DNA of 64,000 nt, taken from contig AJXE01000005.1 of NCBI GenBank assembly GCA_000263395.1, positions 124,001-188,000 of the forward strand, read 5' to 3'. Each line of letters starts with the position of its first letter. Positions within the stretch are counted from its first letter, which is position 1. Position numbers and translations under genes: made by a program. The notes beneath the pieces are model-generated. The model was given only the letters and a program-made list of their open reading frames with translations. It made no database searches and was not told where the DNA came from. Source of the stretch: Stutzerimonas stutzeri TS44 (GTDB taxonomy: Bacteria; Pseudomonadota; Gammaproteobacteria; Pseudomonadales; Pseudomonadaceae). This document shows positions 1-9,193 of the stretch, one piece after another.

Positions 1-1059
1 TGGCAGCGCTACCTGGCCGACAACCGCCGTCACGGGCTGGATTCGCTGTTCATCCTCGGCTATGGCAACCGTTTTCACGGCGAGGGCGAGAAACCGCGCA
101 GCGAGCCGGTGCGCGCGGCATTCAACCGCTACGTTGGCCACCTGGTCGGCGCGCTGAAGGGCCAGGTGGCGCACTACGAAGTGTGGAACGAGTGGGACGT
201 GGAAGACCCGCACAGCCCCGTCTTCAGCGAGGACTACGCGCGCCTGATCGCCGATGCCGCCGGCATCATCCGCGAACAGGACCCCGCCGCGCGGGTGCTG
301 GCCGGCGCGGTGACCACCCAGGGCATTGAGTCCGGCTTCGCCCAGCGGCTGGTCGAGCATGGCGTGCTGCAAGCGGTCGACGGCCTGTCGCTGCATCCGT
401 ACGTGCACTGCCGCGGCTGGCGGCGCGACACCCCCGAGGCCTGGATCGACTGGCTCGCCGAGGTCGACCAGCAGCTGAGCGTAGCCGCCGGCCGGCCGGT
501 GCCGCTGTACCTGACCGAGATGGCCTGGCCCGCCCACGACGGCGCCTGCGGCGTCAGCGAAACGCTGCAGGCGGCCTACCTGGCGCGCAGCTACTTCCTC
601 GCCCGCACGCTGCCGAACATCAAGGGCATGTGGTGGTACGACTTCAGGAACGACGGCAGCGACCGCCACGAGCGCGAGCACAACTTCGGCCTGCTGCGCC
701 ACGACTACTCGGCCAAGCCGGCGTACGCGGTGCTGCAGGCGATCAGCGAAATCGTCGGCGAATACGAACTGCGCGGCCACGAGCGCCGCGCCCGGGGCGC
801 GGTGCTGCTGCGCTTCGCCCGTGGCGACGACGAACTGCTGGTCGCCTGGACCGGCGGCCGCCCGCGCACGCTGGCCATCGAAAGCCCCCACCGGCAGACC
901 GGCAACGTACAGATGCTCGATACCGCCACGCCGCAGCGCGGACGCTTCACCAGCGACGTGCACTGGAACTGCGCCACCGCCGGCCAGGCCTGTACGGCGC
1001 GCATCGAGCTGAACGAGTTTCCCAAGATCATCAGCACCCGCGCCTCGGCGCCGCGCTGA
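1..1059 (+). CDS. GH39-like glycoside hydrolase, 5' end cut by window edge
   Basis: The frame is open from base 1, so the N-terminus lies outside the window; about 352 codons remain. The fragment has the layout of a clan GH-A beta/alpha barrel. A WNEW motif carries the likely acid/base Glu (codon 190-192), and a later LTEMAWP strand carries the likely nucleophile Glu (codon 517-519). This pattern is typical of GH39 and PslG-type endoglycosidases found in exopolysaccharide operons, where they trim or release polymer in the periplasm. Two glycosyltransferase genes follow on the same strand. The substrate cannot be read from sequence, and PslG orthology is not claimed. Confidence 0.8.
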   Translation, partial: WQRYLADNRRHGLDSLFILGYGNRFHGEGEKPRSEPVRAAFNRYVGHLVGALKGQVAHYEVWNEWDVEDPHSPVFSEDYARLIADAAGIIREQDPAARVLAGAVTTQGIESGFAQRLVEHGVLQAVDGLSLHPYVHCRGWRRDTPEAWIDWLAEVDQQLSVAAGRPVPLYLTEMAWPAHDGACGVSETLQAAYLARSYFLARTLPNIKGMWWYDFRNDGSDRHEREHNFGLLRHDYSAKPAYAVLQAISEIVGEYELRGHERRARGAVLLRFARGDDELLVAWTGGRPRTLAIESPHRQTGNVQMLDTATPQRGRFTSDVHWNCATAGQACTARIELNEFPKIISTRASAPR

Positions 1060-1116
1060 AACATCGCGTCTTGCCAGTGCCGGAGCGCTGGCGCAGGCCT
1101 CTGAAGGAGTAGACCC

Positions 1117-2223
1117 ATGATCGTGATCAACGCCCGTTTCCTGACCCAGGAGATTCGCGGGGTGCAGCGCTTTGCCGAGCAGGTGTGCCTCGAACTGGGC
1201 AAGCTGCGCGGCGATCTGCTGTTCGTGGTGCCGCGCGACACCTGCCTGCGCGACAGCGCCGCGCAGCTCAACGTGCGCCACATCGGCCGCAACCGCGGCC
1301 ATCTGTGGGAGCAGCTGGACCTGCCCCTGTGGCTGACACGCAACGGCCGGCCGCCGCTGGTCTCGCTGTGCAACACGGCACCGCTGGCCTACGCCAACCA
1401 GATCGCCACGCATCACGACATCACCTACGTGCGCCACCCGGAAAGTTATTCGCCGCTGTTCCGCCGCTTCTACCAGACCATGACGCCGCTGCTGCTGCGC
1501 CGTATCCGCGCGCTGATCACCGTCAGCGAGTTCTCGCGCCGGGAAATCGCCCAGCATTACGGCTACCCCGCGCACCACATCTGCGTGGTGCCGAACGCCG
1601 TGGCGCCGCGCTTCACGCCATTCAGCGCGAGCGAGCGCGAAGGTGCGGCGAAGCCGTACCTGCTGGCCGTCTCCTCACCCAACGCGCACAAGAATTTCGA
1701 GCGGATGGTCGCCGCCTTTCTCAGCCTGGAGGGTTTCGACGATATCGAGCTGCGCATCGTCGGCGACTCGCATTCGGTGTTTTCCGCCGGCAACTGCCCG
1801 ATCAACGGCAACCAGCGCATCCGCATGCTCGGGCGCCTCAGCGACGAGGAGCTGGTGGAGGAATACCAGGGCGCGCGGGCGTTCGTGTTCCCCTCGCTGT
1901 ACGAAGGCTTCGGCATTCCGCCGCTGGAGGCGCAGGCCTGCGGCTGCCCGGTGATCGCCGCGCGTGCTGCGTCGATTCCCGAGGTGCTCGGCGAAAGCGC
2001 GCTGTACTTCGACCCGCTGGACATCCGCTCGATGGCCCTGGCCATGAGCCGCGTGCTGCAGGACGCCAGCCTGCGCAACGACCTGCGCGTACTCGGCCGC
2101 GCCAACGTGGCGCGCTACTCCTGGGAGGCTTCGGCGCGAACGGTGTCGCGCCTGATCGACCGCACCCTGGCCGGCAAGCACAACCACCCGGCAGTCGCCC
2201 GCTGGAACCCCGGCCAGCGCTAA
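1117..2223 (+). CDS. Family 4 glycosyltransferase
   Basis: This 368-residue protein has the GT-B fold pattern of GT4 retaining glycosyltransferases, which move a sugar from a nucleotide donor to a lipid-linked or oligosaccharide acceptor on the cytoplasmic face of the membrane. The C-terminal donor site shows the family signature YEGFGIPPLEAQACG, with the two glutamates of the E-x7-E motif. The ATG is preceded by AAGGAG at good spacing. It lies 57 bases after the glycosidase and is followed by a second GT4 gene, so it is part of the exopolysaccharide operon. Donor and acceptor are unknown. Confidence 0.88.
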   Translation: MIVINARFLTQEIRGVQRFAEQVCLELGKLRGDLLFVVPRDTCLRDSAAQLNVRHIGRNRGHLWEQLDLPLWLTRNGRPPLVSLCNTAPLAYANQIATHHDITYVRHPESYSPLFRRFYQTMTPLLLRRIRALITVSEFSRREIAQHYGYPAHHICVVPNAVAPRFTPFSASEREGAAKPYLLAVSSPNAHKNFERMVAAFLSLEGFDDIELRIVGDSHSVFSAGNCPINGNQRIRMLGRLSDEELVEEYQGARAFVFPSLYEGFGIPPLEAQACGCPVIAARAASIPEVLGESALYFDPLDIRSMALAMSRVLQDASLRNDLRVLGRANVARYSWEASARTVSRLIDRTLAGKHNHPAVARWNPGQR

Positions 2224-2296
2224 CAACGCCGCATCGCCCCATTCGTGCGCCGGCGCCCCACGCTGCCGCGCACCTTCTCACTATCGAGGTGAACCC

Positions 2297-3487
2297 ATGA
2301 AAATCGCCATCGTTCACGACTGGCTGGTGACCTATGCCGGGGCTGAACGGGTACTCGCCGCACTGTGCGAAACCTGGCCGGAAGCCGATCTGTTCGCCGT
2401 CATCGACTTCCTCTGCGACGAGGATCGCGCGCGGCTGGGCGGCAAGCGCGCCACCACCACCTTCATCCAGCAGCTGCCCAAGGCGCGCAGTGCCTACCAG
2501 AAGTACCTGCCGCTGATGCCGCTGGCCATCGAACAGCTCGACATGTCGGCATACGACCTGGTGATCTCCAGCAGCCACGCGGTCGCCAAGGGCGTGCTGA
2601 CCGGCCCCAATCAGCTGCACATCAGCTACGTGCACTCTCCCATCCGCTACGCCTGGGACCTGCAGCACCAGTACCTGCACGAAGCCAGCCTTGATCGCGG
2701 CCTGAAGGCCAAGCTGGCGCGCATGCTGCTGCACTACATGCGCATGTGGGACCAGCGCACCGCCAGCGGCGTCGACGAATTCATCGCCAACTCGCACTTC
2801 ATCGCCAAGCGCATCAACAAGAGCTACCGGCGCCAGTCGACGGTCATCTACCCGCCGGTGGACACCAGCCGCTTCACCCTGCACGAGGCCAAGGAGGACT
2901 TCTACCTCACCGCCTCGCGCATGGTGCCGTACAAGAAGATTCCGCTGATCGTCGAAGCCTTCGCGGCGATGCCGGACAAGCGCCTGGTGGTCATCGGCAC
3001 CGGCCCGGAAATGGAGCGCGTGCGCGAAGTCGCCGGTGCCAACGTCACCCTGCTGGGCTACCAGAGCGACGAGGTGCTGCGCCAGTACATGCAGCGCGCC
3101 AAGGCATTCGTCTTTGCCGCCGAGGAAGACTTCGGCATCGCCCCGATCGAAGCCCAGGCCTGCGGCACGCCGGTCATCGCCTTCGCCCGTGGCGGCGTGC
3201 TGGAGACCATCCGCGACCTGGAGCAGGAAAAGCCCACTGGCGTGTTCTACCCCGAGCAGAGCGTCGACTCGCTCGTCGCCGCCGTGCACACCTTCGAGAC
3301 GCATCGCCAGCGCATCAGCGCGGGCAACTGCCGCAGCAACGCCGAACGCTTCGGTGGCGAGCGCTTCAAGCAGGAAATCAAGGCCTTCGTCGAGGCGCGG
3401 ATACGGGAAGTGTCGCTGCACGACGGACAACTGGCGCTGCAGGGACGTGCGGCCATCGCGCCGCTGCTTTCGGCCAAACACGCCTGA
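2297..3487 (+). CDS. Family 4 glycosyltransferase, WbaZ-like
   Basis: This 396-residue GT4 protein begins with MKIAIVHDWLVTYAGAERV, the N-terminal Rossmann motif of WbaZ/AceC-like mannosyl- or glucosyltransferases. The C-terminal half carries EEDFGIAPIEAQACGTPV with the E-x7-E donor-site glutamates. A GAGGTGA ribosome binding site sits just before the ATG. It follows the previous GT4 gene by 73 bases and probably adds the next sugar of the same repeat unit. Its sequence differs clearly from its neighbour, so this is not a recent tandem duplicate. Confidence 0.88.
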   Translation: MKIAIVHDWLVTYAGAERVLAALCETWPEADLFAVIDFLCDEDRARLGGKRATTTFIQQLPKARSAYQKYLPLMPLAIEQLDMSAYDLVISSSHAVAKGVLTGPNQLHISYVHSPIRYAWDLQHQYLHEASLDRGLKAKLARMLLHYMRMWDQRTASGVDEFIANSHFIAKRINKSYRRQSTVIYPPVDTSRFTLHEAKEDFYLTASRMVPYKKIPLIVEAFAAMPDKRLVVIGTGPEMERVREVAGANVTLLGYQSDEVLRQYMQRAKAFVFAAEEDFGIAPIEAQACGTPVIAFARGGVLETIRDLEQEKPTGVFYPEQSVDSLVAAVHTFETHRQRISAGNCRSNAERFGGERFKQEIKAFVEARIREVSLHDGQLALQGRAAIAPLLSAKHA

Positions 3488-3519
3488 ACAGATCGCAACC
3501 CAGCCACGGAGATTCACGG

Positions 3520-3813
3520 ATGAATACCGCACAACACTGGATGAAGGCCGGACGCACCCTCGGCCTGGCACTACTGGTCGGCCAGGCCGCGCATGCCGCA
3601 CCGCAGCAGGCGACCAGCCCGACAGCACCGGACTGCACAGACATTGCCGGCTACGAAAGCGCCATCAAGACGCCGCCGCGCACCACCTGCCCGCGACCAC
3701 GGCTGCTGCGCGCCGTCGCCATCCCGACCACATCGCCCGTGCATGTGACGGCCGAACCGGCAGTCCGGCCGTACCTGCCAAGCACCTCGGATACCCGTCG
3801 TTACTCGTTCTGA
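3520..3813 (+). CDS. Small secreted protein of unknown function in polysaccharide operon
   Basis: This 97-residue protein has a Sec signal peptide: a lysine/arginine-containing start, a hydrophobic stretch around residues 14-22, and a likely cleavage after AHA near residue 27. The mature part is about 70 residues, rich in Pro, Thr and Ser, with two cysteines that could form one disulfide in the periplasm. The ATG is preceded by CGGAG at 8 bases. It lies 32 bases after the GT4 gene on the same strand, so it is probably cotranscribed. I recognise no family. A role in polymer export or binding is only a guess from position. Confidence 0.6.
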   Translation: MNTAQHWMKAGRTLGLALLVGQAAHAAPQQATSPTAPDCTDIAGYESAIKTPPRTTCPRPRLLRAVAIPTTSPVHVTAEPAVRPYLPSTSDTRRYSF

Positions 3814-3851
3814 TCCACAGGGCGCATCAGCCGATGCGCAGGAGAACCATC

Positions 3852-4061
3852 ATGCATCGCCCAGGCACTACCCGACGTTCAATGATCCTTGCTGACGGCT
3901 ACTCCTACACCGAAATCATCCCGGCACCGCAGCCCGCCGGAGTCGGCCCGGGGCCGGCGTTCGTGGTCATTTTCCATGCGCTGTTCCACCCCAACGACGC
4001 GGACCAGCCCGTGGCGAGCCGTCCCGCCAGCGCCCTGCTGTCCACCGCCGACGAAGCCTGA
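3852..4061 (+). CDS. Small protein of unknown function (69 residues)
   Basis: This short reading frame starts after a strong AGGAG and ends in a TGA that overlaps an ATG of the next frame (TGATG at 4059-4063). The protein has a basic N-terminus, a proline- and glycine-rich middle and a short hydrophobic segment (AFVVIFHALF). There is no clear signal peptide and no recognised domain. The ribosome binding site, the coupling to the next gene and the operon position support it being real. Function is unknown. Confidence 0.5.
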   Translation: MHRPGTTRRSMILADGYSYTEIIPAPQPAGVGPGPAFVVIFHALFHPNDADQPVASRPASALLSTADEA

Positions 4062-4084
4062 TGCCGTCCCGCCGCGAGAAGACC

Positions 4085-5083
4085 ATGAAACGCACCACAA
4101 CGATTGTGACCGTGACCTACGGCGACCGCCTGGACTACCTGCAACAGCTGATCGAACGCGCCCTGGCCTTCGCCGCCATCGAGCGCGTGCTGGTGGTGAG
4201 CAACGCCGCCACCGCCGCGCTGGATACGCTGCGCGAACGCTGGCCGGAACAGGTCGAGCTAATCGAGCTGCCGCACAACAGCGGCTCGGCCAACGGCTAT
4301 GCGGTCGGCATCGAAGCCGCGCTGCAACGCGGTGCCGAGTACATCTGGATGATGGATGACGACAACGCGCCGAGCGCCGCCGCCGTGGAAATCCTCCATC
4401 GCGAGCTGGCCGAACTGGGCCACGAGCACGGCCTGGCGCGCGTCGCGGTGCTGGGCTTTCGCCCCACCCAGCAGGCCGACATCGCCCAGGGCGTGCCGGC
4501 CTGCTTCGCCATCCAGCCACGCTCGAGTTACTTCGGCTTCCATGTCGCCCAGCTGCCCTACAAGCTCTGGCGGCGCCTGCCCTGGGGCAAGCCGCAGGGC
4601 GCGCCGCCGCGGCGCATCAGCCTGCCGTTCGCCCCCTATGGCGGCATGCTTGCGCATCGCAGCCTGTACCAGCGCATCGGCGTGCCGCTGCGCGAACTGG
4701 TGCTGTACGCCGACGACACCGAGTACACCCGCCGCATCACCGAGGATGGCGGCAAGCTGTACCTGCTCAGCGACGCGCTGATCGACGAGCTGGAGCTGTC
4801 GTGGAACATCAAGGCGCGCACCCGCAACATCTACGAGGCCTTCCTGCTCGGTGACTCGGATTTCCGCGCCTACTACAGCGCGCGCAACCAGGCCTGGTTC
4901 GACACCCACGTCTGGGTCGGCTCGCGCTGGCTGCTGCGCCTGAACCGCACGATCTTCCTCGCCCTGCTGCGGCTCGTCGCCCGTCGCCGCAATGCCCCGC
5001 AACGCCTGCGCCTGCTGGAGCGGGCGATCCACGATGGCGAACGCCGCGCGCTCGGCATGAGCGACGCATTCCCACTGCGCTGA
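4085..5083 (+). CDS. Family 2 glycosyltransferase
   Basis: This is a GT-A fold glycosyltransferase of about 332 residues. The N-terminus IVTVTYGDR is the nucleotide-binding strand, and MMDDDNAPS provides the DXD-type metal and donor motif near residue 90. I chose ATG 4085 because it gives the usual GT2 N-terminus. An ATG at 4061, overlapping the previous stop, would add 8 residues and allow translational coupling. It is an inverting enzyme expected at the inner face of the membrane. The triple-Asp form resembles rhamnosyl- and galactofuranosyltransferases, but the sugar is not determined. Confidence 0.85.
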   Translation: MKRTTTIVTVTYGDRLDYLQQLIERALAFAAIERVLVVSNAATAALDTLRERWPEQVELIELPHNSGSANGYAVGIEAALQRGAEYIWMMDDDNAPSAAAVEILHRELAELGHEHGLARVAVLGFRPTQQADIAQGVPACFAIQPRSSYFGFHVAQLPYKLWRRLPWGKPQGAPPRRISLPFAPYGGMLAHRSLYQRIGVPLRELVLYADDTEYTRRITEDGGKLYLLSDALIDELELSWNIKARTRNIYEAFLLGDSDFRAYYSARNQAWFDTHVWVGSRWLLRLNRTIFLALLRLVARRRNAPQRLRLLERAIHDGERRALGMSDAFPLR

Positions 5084-5108
5084 CCCACCAACAAGGAGAT
5101 TGTCGGTC

Positions 5109-6200
5109 ATGAACGCCCCAAGCGATCCGCGCAACAACAACTTCGACTTTCTGCGCTTCTTCGCCGCCTCGACGGTGGTGTTCGGCCACAGCTTCTGGCT
5201 GTCCGGCCGTGGCGCCAGCGAGCCGGTACGCCTGTTCACCGGCAGCTACGACGGCGCCGATATCGCCGTCCACCTGTTCTTCGTGATGAGCGGCTACCTG
5301 ATCGCCGCGTCCTGGCTCAACAGCCGCAGCCTGATCGACTTCGCCGGCAAGCGGGCGCTGCGCATCTTCCCGGCGCTGGCCGTCGCAGTGCTGTTCGGTG
5401 TGCTGGTGGTCGGGCCGCTGGCCACGCGGCTGCCGCTGGCCGACTACTGGAGCGAGCCGCAGACGCTGGGCTACCTGGGCAACATCGCGCTGCTGACGCA
5501 GTTCCAGCTGCCCGGCGTGTTCGTCGACAACCCCTTCCCCAACACGGTCAACGGCTCGCTCTGGACCCTGCCCTACGAGGTGATGATGTACGTCTCGGTG
5601 GTGCTGCTGGGCGTGCTCGGGCTGTTCCGCCGGCGCATGGCACTGCTCGGGCTGGCGATGCTGTTCGCCATCCAGTTCTACCTGATTCCGGCGCTCGATC
5701 TGCAGAGCGAGCTACTGCGCAAGTTCAGCCGGCTGGGGGTGTTCTTCTATTTCGGCGCGGTGCTGTACCTGTACCGCCAGCGCATCCGCTGGAGCTGGAA
5801 GATCGCCGTACCGCTGCTGGCGGCCAGCCTGCTCAGCGCCGGCCACGACATCTGGCCGCTGGTACATGCGCTGACGCTACCCTATCTGGTGATCTACCTG
5901 GCGCACCTGCGCATTCCGGCGCTCGCCGGCTTCGGCAAGGCCGGGGATTTTTCCTATGGCCTGTACATCTTCAGCTTCCCGCTCCAGCAGTTGCTGATGC
6001 ACTGGAGCGCCGGCAGCCTGCCGCTGCTGCCGTTCATGCTGCTGGGCTTCAGCGCCAGCCTGCTGGCGGCCGTGCTCTCCTGGCATCTGATCGAGGCGCC
6101 GGCGCTGGCGCTCAAGCGCCACCTGCCGCGCGGCGTGCGCCGCGCGACGCAGCCCCGCCCCGCGCTGGCCGGTACCGCTACGGTACGGCGAATACCGTGA
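5109..6200 (+). CDS. Acyltransferase-3 family membrane protein (OafA/YrhL-like)
   Basis: This integral membrane protein of 363 residues has about ten hydrophobic segments. It starts with NNNFDFLRFFAAS and has the active-site histidine in VFGHSFW, both hallmarks of the acyltransferase-3 family that O-acetylates or succinylates surface polysaccharides. The ATG at 5109 fits the AAGGAG at 5093-5098; a TTG at 5100 is too close to it. It is the last gene of the + strand polysaccharide block and ends 23 bases inside the convergent tadD gene. It probably decorates the polymer made by the upstream glycosyltransferases. Confidence 0.87.
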   Translation: MNAPSDPRNNNFDFLRFFAASTVVFGHSFWLSGRGASEPVRLFTGSYDGADIAVHLFFVMSGYLIAASWLNSRSLIDFAGKRALRIFPALAVAVLFGVLVVGPLATRLPLADYWSEPQTLGYLGNIALLTQFQLPGVFVDNPFPNTVNGSLWTLPYEVMMYVSVVLLGVLGLFRRRMALLGLAMLFAIQFYLIPALDLQSELLRKFSRLGVFFYFGAVLYLYRQRIRWSWKIAVPLLAASLLSAGHDIWPLVHALTLPYLVIYLAHLRIPALAGFGKAGDFSYGLYIFSFPLQQLLMHWSAGSLPLLPFMLLGFSASLLAAVLSWHLIEAPALALKRHLPRGVRRATQPRPALAGTATVRRIP

Positions 6201-7215
6201 CCCCGGCCGTCGCGGCGACCGCGTCCACCTCGATCGGCCCCTGACCGAGCTGGCGTACCTTGCGCAGCTGGCGCACGCGTTCGAGGTTGTCCCAGGCGGT
6301 GGCGTAATGCGACGGCGACTGCTCCATCGCGCTGCGGAAGAATTGCTCGGCCTCGTCCAGCCGCCCCTCGACCAGGCAGACGTAGCCCACGTCATTGCTG
6401 GCCTGGGCACGCGAGCTGATCTGCTCGAAGGCCGACAGCGCCGCCTCGTAGCGCTGCGTGCGCGCCAGCAGCAGGCCGTAGTTGCGCCACAGCGGCGCGT
6501 AGCTGGCGCTGCGGTCGAGCGCGCGGCGGTAGACCCGCTCGGCCTCCTCCCAGTGCCCGGCCATGTAATACGAATAGCCGAGGCTGTTCTGCACCAGCGC
6601 CGAACGCGGCTCGATCTGCAGCGCCAGCCGGTAGTAGCGCTCGGCCAGCGGGAAGTCGTTGGTCAGGTCGGCCAGCACACCGAGCGCGTTGTACAGGCGC
6701 AGCGGCGACTGCCCGTCCACCTGCAGCGCATCCAGCGGCGGCATGGCGTCCTGCGGCGCGTTCGCCAGGCGTTGCTGGTCCAGCAGCAACGCGCGCGACA
6801 GCAGCTCGCGCGCTGCGTCCTGGTCACGCTTGGCCAGTTGCAGCATGCCCATCTCGGCCAGCGCATCGAGGTCGTTCGGCGCCTTGCCCAGCACCTCCGC
6901 GAAGGCCAGTTCGGCGAGTTGGATGTTGCCGCGCTCACGGTGAATCCGCCCCACCCAGACCAGCGCCGAATAACGCTTGGGCTCCAGTTCCAGCACGCGC
7001 AGATACTGGAACAGCGCCTGGTCCATGTCCCCCGCCTGATAGGCCATGTCGGCCAGTTGCAGCGCCTGCCCCACCGAACCGGCCTGTTGCCGCGCGCGGT
7101 ACAGCACCGAATGGTCGCCGGCGTAGATCGAACGCCCTTCGCCCGGTTCCGGGCCCATCGACTGGCACCCGGCGAGTACGACCGACAGGGCCAGCAGCAG
7201 ACTGATTCTTCTCAT
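6178..7215 (-). CDS. tadD: Tad pilus assembly lipoprotein TadD (TPR protein)
   Basis: This lipoprotein of about 345 residues has the lipobox LAGC at Cys17 and is expected in the outer membrane because Gln follows the Cys. The body is a run of tetratricopeptide repeats from about residue 45 to 310. TadD acts as the pilotin-like factor for the RcpA secretin. I chose ATG 7215 because it gives the lipoprotein signal directly after a GGGAG site. It begins 1 base after the tadC stop and is the last gene of the Tad operon. Its 3' end overlaps the convergent acyltransferase gene. Confidence 0.87.
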   Translation of the reverse strand: MRRISLLLALSVVLAGCQSMGPEPGEGRSIYAGDHSVLYRARQQAGSVGQALQLADMAYQAGDMDQALFQYLRVLELEPKRYSALVWVGRIHRERGNIQLAELAFAEVLGKAPNDLDALAEMGMLQLAKRDQDAARELLSRALLLDQQRLANAPQDAMPPLDALQVDGQSPLRLYNALGVLADLTNDFPLAERYYRLALQIEPRSALVQNSLGYSYYMAGHWEEAERVYRRALDRSASYAPLWRNYGLLLARTQRYEAALSAFEQISSRAQASNDVGYVCLVEGRLDEAEQFFRSAMEQSPSHYATAWDNLERVRQLRKVRQLGQGPIEVDAVAATAGVTVFAVP

Positions 7216-7216
7216 C

Positions 7217-8191
7217 TCACAATCTCCCGAACGCTTTGAGAACACCGATCATGGCGGGGCCGATGGCGACCAGGAAAAAGCTCGGCCACAGGCAGAAAAT
7301 CAGCGGGAATACCAGCTTGGTGCCGATCTTGGCGGCCTGCTCCTCGGCCGCCTGGGTGCGCCGGTCGCGAAACTCCTCGGCGTAGATGCGCAGCGTGTCG
7401 GCGACGCTGGTGCCGAAGCGGATGCTCTGCGCCAGCAGGCTGACCAGCCCGCGCACATCCTCCAGGCCGGTACGCTCGGCCAGGTGCGCCAGCGCCGCCG
7501 CGCTGGAAATGCCGGCGCGAATCTCGGCATTGACCAGCGCCAGCTCCTCGGCCAGCTCGGCCTGACTCACGGCCATTTCCTCGGCGACCCGCTCGATCGC
7601 CTGCGGCAGCGCCAGGCCCGATTCCACGCAGACCACCATCAGGTCGAGCGCATCGGGAAAGGCGCCGCGCAGCCGGGTCTGCCGGCCGTCGCGGCGCTTC
7701 TCGACGAACAGCGCCGGCGCCAGCCAACCGATGCCGATCGCCAGCCCCGCCACCGCCAGCCCGACGGTCAGGGTGGGCGTGGTCAGCATCGGCAGCACCA
7801 GCAGCGTCGCCACCAGCAGCGTCAGCGGCAGCAGCAGGCGGGTCGCCCAGTACATCTGCACCGCCGCCGCCGAGCGGTAGCCGGCATGCTGCAACAGCGC
7901 GGCGGTTGTCGAGCGCTGGCCGTCTTCCAGGCTGACGAAACGCTGGCCGACCTGCTCCAGCAGCATGTGCAGGTTGCCGTGCGGCGCTTGCGCGGCCTGC
8001 TCGGCACCGCGCAGGCCGCCACGTTTGATCACCGCCAGGCGCCGGCGCACCGGGTCCTGCAGGCCCAGCGCCAGTACCGCCAGGGTGCCCACCGCCAGCA
8101 TCGCGCTCAGCGCCACGGCCACCAGGAAGATCAGCCGCACCTGCTGCTCGTCGCGCACCACGCTCTGCACCAGCCCGTAGAGATAGTCCAT
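7217..8191 (-). CDS. tadC: Tad secretion inner membrane protein TadC
   Basis: This is a type II secretion F-domain membrane protein of 324 residues, a paralogue of TadB. Three or four hydrophobic segments flank a cytoplasmic helical domain with the pattern FPDALDLMVVCVESGLALPQAI. TadB and TadC form the inner-membrane platform that couples TadA ATP hydrolysis to Flp pilin assembly. ATG 8191 follows directly on GTG 8194, and either could be used. The gene starts 15 bases after tadB ends. Confidence 0.9.
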   Translation of the reverse strand: MDYLYGLVQSVVRDEQQVRLIFLVAVALSAMLAVGTLAVLALGLQDPVRRRLAVIKRGGLRGAEQAAQAPHGNLHMLLEQVGQRFVSLEDGQRSTTAALLQHAGYRSAAAVQMYWATRLLLPLTLLVATLLVLPMLTTPTLTVGLAVAGLAIGIGWLAPALFVEKRRDGRQTRLRGAFPDALDLMVVCVESGLALPQAIERVAEEMAVSQAELAEELALVNAEIRAGISSAAALAHLAERTGLEDVRGLVSLLAQSIRFGTSVADTLRIYAEEFRDRRTQAAEEQAAKIGTKLVFPLIFCLWPSFFLVAIGPAMIGVLKAFGRL

Positions 8192-8206
8192 CACCGCGCC
8201 CCCCGC

Positions 8207-9193
8207 TCAAACCTGGATACGGATGATCCGGCGTATCCAGAAGATGCCCAGCAGCATCGCGACGAAGGCCGCCATGCTGAGTTTCTGCCCGATGGGTTCA
8301 TTGACCAGCAGCGGCAGGTACTCCGGCGTGGTCAGCATGATCACCGCGGCCAGCACGAACGGCACCGACACCAGCACCCAGGCCGACATGCGCCCCTCGG
8401 CCGACAGCGTGCGGACCTTGCGCTGGAAGCGGAAACGCCCGCGGATCAGCCGGCTGAGGCGCTCCAGCACCTCGGTCAGGTTGCCGCCGGTTTCGCGGTG
8501 GATGAGGATGCTGGTCACCAGCATCATCACCGTCATGCTCGGCATCCGCTCCAGCAGGCCGAGCATGGCGCGGCGCACGTCGTTGCCGTAGTTGATGTCG
8601 GCGAAGGTCAGGCCGAACTCCTGGGCCACCGCACCCTGGTGCTCCTCGGCCACCAGCCGCAGCGTCTCGTTGAACGGATGACCGGCGCGCAACGCCCGGC
8701 ACATGGCGTCCAGCGCATCGGCCAGACCCTCCTCGAACTCGGCGAAGCGCCGGGCGCGGTCGCGTCCGATCTTCAGCAGCGGCAGCCAGAACGCCGCGAA
8801 CCCCAGCGGCACCGCCAGCCACCACAGCCGCAGCAGCAACCAGCTGAGCAGCGCCACCGCGACGCCCAGGATCAGCCCCAGCAGCACCACGCGATAGGCG
8901 CGATAGTGGTGCCCGCTCTGCTCGATCATCTGCGCCAGCCGGTCCATCAGCGGCAACTGCTCCAGCGCGGCATCCAGCGGCGACAGGCGCTTGAGGTACT
9001 TCTGGCGCAGCAGCACCTGCATGTTCGGCAGGTCACTGGCCTGCTCGAGCACCTGCAGGCGCGCGCGGATGCGCTTGCGCACCTGCCCCGCCTCGCCGAA
9101 CACCGGTACCGTCAGGCCCTGGCTGAGCAGGAACACCGCGCTGAAGATCATGCCGAAGAACGCCAGGAAGAATTCACCGGGGAGCTGGCTCAT
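8207..9193 (-). CDS. tadB: Tad secretion inner membrane protein TadB
   Basis: This 328-residue type II secretion F-domain protein has one N-terminal and several C-terminal membrane segments. The cytoplasmic domain includes [19 protein letters not shown] and [19 protein letters not shown], typical of TadB/GspF. Its start overlaps the tadA stop (ATGA), which implies translational coupling. With TadC it forms the membrane platform of the pilus machine. Confidence 0.91.
   Translation of the reverse strand: MSQLPGEFFLAFFGMIFSAVFLLSQGLTVPVFGEAGQVRKRIRARLQVLEQASDLPNMQVLLRQKYLKRLSPLDAALEQLPLMDRLAQMIEQSGHHYRAYRVVLLGLILGVAVALLSWLLLRLWWLAVPLGFAAFWLPLLKIGRDRARRFAEFEEGLADALDAMCRALRAGHPFNETLRLVAEEHQGAVAQEFGLTFADINYGNDVRRAMLGLLERMPSMTVMMLVTSILIHRETGGNLTEVLERLSRLIRGRFRFQRKVRTLSAEGRMSAWVLVSVPFVLAAVIMLTTPEYLPLLVNEPIGQKLSMAAFVAMLLGIFWIRRIIRIQV

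Noticed and set aside
1838-3628. 596-codon minus-strand frame opposite the GT4 genes
   Set aside because: Antisense to two clear glycosyltransferases and lacks any motif.
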